A stretch of 8,765 nt of DNA from Alphaproteobacteria bacterium (GTDB lineage Bacteria > Pseudomonadota > Alphaproteobacteria > Micropepsales > Micropepsaceae). Position 1 is the stretch's first letter. Each line of letters opens with the position of its first letter. Below the pieces are notes generated by a model. That model did no database searches and had not been told where the DNA came from. It worked only from the letters and a program-made list of their open reading frames with translations. This document shows, piece after piece, positions 6,262 through 8,765 of this stretch. A program made the translations under genes and the position numbers. The DNA lies in NCBI GenBank assembly GCA_028869725.1, contig JAGWRJ010000095.1, positions 1 through 8,765 on the forward strand, given 5' to 3'.

Positions 6262-7395
6262 ATGGATTTTTCCTATAGCGAAGAGCAGACCCTGCTCCGC
6301 AATTCCGTCTCGAAGTTTCTCGCTGATCATTATGATTTCGAGAACTACAAGAAGATTTCGCGCTCCGAAGCCGGCTGGTCGCAGGCGGTGTGGAAGCAGT
6401 TTGCCGAGCTTGGCCTGATGGCGGCGCCGCTGCCCGAAGAGTATGGCGGACTTGGCGGCGGTGCGATCGAGACCATGATCATCATGGAAGAATTCGGTCG
6501 TGCCCTCGTGGTCGAACCGTTCGTCTCCACGGTCGTGGTCGGTGGCGGCTTTCTGCGTCACGGTGGCAGTGGGGCGCAGAAGGAGCGCTGGCTGAACAGG
6601 ATCGCCGAGGGCAGCACGGTGATGGCGTTCGCCTTTGCCGAGCGCGATGGCCGCTATAATTTCGCTGATCTGACGACCACCGCCAAAAAGGACGGCAGCG
6701 GCTATCTGCTGAACGGACAGAAAACGGTAGTGCTGAAGGCGCCTCATGCCGACGTCCTGATCGTCACTGCCCGTACCGGGGGTGGGCGTCGTGACACTAA
6801 GGGGGTGTCGGTTTTCCTCGTCGACAAGAACGCCAAGGGTGTGTCAACGCGCGACTATCCGACGATTGATGGCCAGCGTGCCTCCGAGGTCAGCTTCGAC
6901 AATGTCGCGGTACCTGCCGAGGCGCTGCTTGGCACTCAGGATGATGGTCTTGGTCTGATCGAGCAGGTAAGCGATGAGGCGATCGCCGCGCATACCGCGG
7001 AAGCCGCCGGTGCGATGAAGGTCCTGCTCGATGCCACCGTCGAATACACCAAGACGCGCAAGCAGTTCGGCGTGCCGATCGGCAAGTTCCAGGTGCTGCA
7101 GCACCGCATGGTCGACATGTTCATCCAGGCCGAACAGACGACGTCCATGGCACTGATGGTGACACTCAAGCTCAGCGAACCCGAAATCGAGCGCAAGAAG
7201 GCCGCTTCTGCGGCCAAGGTGCAGCTGGGCAAGGGTGGACGGTTTGTCGGACAGCAGGCCGTGCAGCTCCATGGTGGCATGGGGATGACCGACGAGCTCA
7301 ATGTCGGCCATTACTTCAAGCGCCTCACGCTTCTCGACACGCTGTATGGCAATATCGACCATCATCTCAAGCGGTACGCGGCACTGAGCGCGTAA
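6262..7395 (+). CDS. Acyl-CoA dehydrogenase, pimeloyl-CoA dehydrogenase small-subunit type
   Basis: Second acyl-CoA dehydrogenase of the cluster, 377 residues. Family landmarks are PLPEEYGGLGGG (57-67), the beta domain, the FAD-contacting YTKTRKQFGVPIGKFQ (262-277) and the C-terminal QLHGGMGMTDE (335-345). I cannot find the catalytic Glu at either usual place: the C-terminal position lacks the YEG pattern, and in the helix that carries E243 in its partner the aligned residue is A240 (D238-E239 lie next to it). The beta-domain signature is also degenerate (FAERDGRYN, 125-133). This fits a structural subunit that completes FAD sites in an alpha2-beta2 complex with the upstream protein, as in FadE-type heterotetramers. 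An AGAGGG ribosome-binding site lies about 5 bases upstream. It is likely co-transcribed with its neighbours. Confidence 0.88.
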   Translation: MDFSYSEEQTLLRNSVSKFLADHYDFENYKKISRSEAGWSQAVWKQFAELGLMAAPLPEEYGGLGGGAIETMIIMEEFGRALVVEPFVSTVVVGGGFLRHGGSGAQKERWLNRIAEGSTVMAFAFAERDGRYNFADLTTTAKKDGSGYLLNGQKTVVLKAPHADVLIVTARTGGGRRDTKGVSVFLVDKNAKGVSTRDYPTIDGQRASEVSFDNVAVPAEALLGTQDDGLGLIEQVSDEAIAAHTAEAAGAMKVLLDATVEYTKTRKQFGVPIGKFQVLQHRMVDMFIQAEQTTSMALMVTLKLSEPEIERKKAASAAKVQLGKGGRFVGQQAVQLHGGMGMTDELNVGHYFKRLTLLDTLYGNIDHHLKRYAALSA

Positions 7396-7426
7396 CTACT
7401 GACCACCCTTTTGCGGGGACGCTCCC

Positions 7427-8224
7427 ATGTCTGCACTTCTTTACGACAAGCGGGGCGCGGTGGTGCGCCTGACGATCAACCGGCCCGAGGCGCGCAACCC
7501 GCTGGGAGAAGAGGGTGACGGCGCACTCTTCGCGGACGCCGCGCAGCGCATCAATGAGGATCGTGAGGTACGCTGCGCAATCCTGACAGGCGCGGGTCCG
7601 GCATTTTCGGCTGGCGGCAATCTCAAGGCGATGCGCGCGCGCTCGGGCAGTTTTGCCGGAGCGCCGGTCCACATCCGCGAACGCTATCGCAACGGCATTC
7701 ACCGCCTGGTGAAGGCGATCTGGGGTATCGAAGTGCCGGTGATCGCCGCCGTCAACGGTCCGGCGATCGGGCTCGGCAATGACGTTGCCTGTCTTGCTGA
7801 CCTGCGCATTGCGGCGGACAACGCCGTGTTCGGCGCAACCTTCCTCAAAGTAGGGCTGGTCCCAGGCGATGGCGGTGCCTGGATTCTGCCGCGTACGATC
7901 GGTATGGCCCGTGCCGCGGAGCTGTTTTACACCGGCGATACAATCGATGCCGCCACGGCGCTGCAATGGGGCCTCGTCTCCCGCGTGGTACCGGCCGCAC
8001 AGCTGATGCAGGAGGCTGAGGCTCTGGCGGCACGCATCTGTCGCCAGCCTCCTGACGTTCTGCGCATGACCAAACGCCTGATGCGTGAAGGGCAGGGGAC
8101 GAGCTTTGACACGATCATGGAGATGTCGGCCGCATTTCAGGCTCTTGCCCATGTCACCGACGACCATGCCGAGGCGGTCGCGGCCTTTTTCGACAAGCGC
8201 ACACCGAACTTCAAGGGCAGCTGA
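7427..8224 (+). CDS. Enoyl-CoA hydratase/isomerase family (crotonase) protein
   Basis: Crotonase-fold protein of 265 residues, expected to act on the enoyl-CoA made by the two upstream dehydrogenases; it follows after 31 bases in the same direction. The oxyanion-hole segments FSAGGNL (60-66) and GPAIGLGNDV (111-120) are clear, and the usual GLVPGDGG turn is at 143-150. Aligned to rat enoyl-CoA hydratase, the two catalytic glutamates E144 and E164 are D119 and F139 here. D148 in PGDGG is a further acidic residue near the active site. It may therefore be a hydratase with a different acid/base set, an isomerase, a hydrolase or another crotonase reaction. No thiolase, CoA ligase or hydroxyacyl-CoA dehydrogenase gene lies in the window to complete the pathway. 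Confidence 0.88.
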   Translation: MSALLYDKRGAVVRLTINRPEARNPLGEEGDGALFADAAQRINEDREVRCAILTGAGPAFSAGGNLKAMRARSGSFAGAPVHIRERYRNGIHRLVKAIWGIEVPVIAAVNGPAIGLGNDVACLADLRIAADNAVFGATFLKVGLVPGDGGAWILPRTIGMARAAELFYTGDTIDAATALQWGLVSRVVPAAQLMQEAEALAARICRQPPDVLRMTKRLMREGQGTSFDTIMEMSAAFQALAHVTDDHAEAVAAFFDKRTPNFKGS

Positions 8225-8273
8225 GAATATTGCTGCCTCAGGTGGCGTGGATCGGGTGATCAGCAACCGGCCG

Positions 8274-8765
8274 TCAGGCGCAGCGCGCCTCGCTCACGCA
8301 GCGTTCGGCAGGCAGAATGGCCATGACTTCGGTGCCGACACCGGGCGCGCTTGAAAGGCGGACATTGCCACCATGGGCCTCAATGAGGCCCTTGACGATT
8401 GCAAGTCCAAGTCCCGTGCCGCGCTCCGCGGTGGTGATGTCATGGCGGGACTGGCCAAAAGTCTCGAAGACACGCTCGACATCGTTGGCAGCGATACCGA
8501 TCCCGGTGTCATGGACGCCGAAGGCAATGTCGCCATTGACCAAGCGGCGGGCGAAGGCCGTTACCTGACCGCCCACGGGCGTGAATTTTACGGCATTGGA
8601 GAGGAGATTGAGCAGGATCTGGCGCAACGCCCGGTCATCGGCCCGCACCCGTGGCAAGCCTTGCGCGCAGGCGCACTCAAGCACAATGCCGCCCGCAGCC
8701 GCACGTGGTTCCAGCGTCTGAATGCTGTCGGCAAGAAGCGTGTACAGATCGACATCACGCTCGTC
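8274..8765 (-). CDS. Sensor histidine kinase, C-terminal part (runs off the right edge)
   Basis: The last 163 residues of a histidine kinase, open through the window edge. They hold the HATPase_c ATP-binding domain: N box LNLLSNAVKFTP, G1 box DTGIGI, F box (FETFGQ), G2 box GTGLGLAIV and a final GTEV. The part nearest the edge (DVDLYTLLADSIQTLEPRA) is the linker after the phospho-acceptor helices, which lie outside. No receiver domain follows; the protein ends about 15 residues after the ATPase fold. The layout is common among alphaproteobacterial kinases of the PleC/DivJ-like class, but the sensory part is missing, so the signal is unknown. It is convergent with the crotonase gene, with a 49-base gap holding only a weak 6-bp stem (8230-8235 with 8261-8266). 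Confidence 0.93.
   Translation of the reverse strand, partial: DERDVDLYTLLADSIQTLEPRAAAGGIVLECACAQGLPRVRADDRALRQILLNLLSNAVKFTPVGGQVTAFARRLVNGDIAFGVHDTGIGIAANDVERVFETFGQSRHDITTAERGTGLGLAIVKGLIEAHGGNVRLSSAPGVGTEVMAILPAERCVSEARCA

Noticed and set aside
7367..8266. Long minus-strand frame opposite the crotonase gene
   Set aside because: It is the antisense of a clear crotonase-family gene and its translation shows no domain.
8225..8273. Possible terminator between the convergent crotonase and kinase genes
   Set aside because: Only a 6-bp stem (TTGCTG/CAGCAA) with a 25-base loop and no T-run on either strand.

Overview
The window looks like two pieces of DNA from different bacteria joined inside one gene.

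Left part, about 1-2080. It is very GC-rich and carries rho (minus strand, 5' part only, running off the left edge), trxA (minus) and, divergently, the start of rhlB (plus). The rhlB / trxA-rho order is the classic gammaproteobacterial arrangement. The sequences of all three, including a long Gly/Gln/Asn/Arg-rich N-terminal extension on Rho, point to a Xanthomonadaceae/Lysobacter-like bacterium. The roughly 420-base rhlB-trxA intergenic region contains an 11-bp perfect inverted repeat and a 9-bp tandem repeat.

Junction, about 2041-2100. The plus-strand DEAD-box helicase frame is unbroken. Up to motif Ia it reads as xanthomonad RhlB, and after that as an alphaproteobacterial RhlE-type helicase. 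Codon third-position composition changes at the same place. A chimeric contig formed in a conserved motif is the simplest explanation; a real recombinant gene is the interesting alternative.

Right part, about 2100-8765. It is moderately GC-rich and alphaproteobacterial in character, perhaps Maricaulales or Hyphomonadales-like (inference only). It holds the rest of the helicase, an M20 metallodipeptidase (minus), a monofunctional AroQ chorismate mutase (plus, divergent from the peptidase), and then a plus-strand cluster: acyl-CoA dehydrogenase 'large', acyl-CoA dehydrogenase 'small' and an enoyl-CoA hydratase-like crotonase. This cluster looks like a beta-oxidation module for an unusual acyl-CoA, of the pimeloyl-CoA or steroid side-chain dehydrogenase type. 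A perfect 16-bp palindrome starts in the last bases of the chorismate mutase gene, upstream of the module, and is a good operator candidate. At the right edge is the C-terminal ATPase part of a sensor histidine kinase (minus), convergent with the crotonase gene.

No tRNA, rRNA, CRISPR array, transposase or phage gene was seen.
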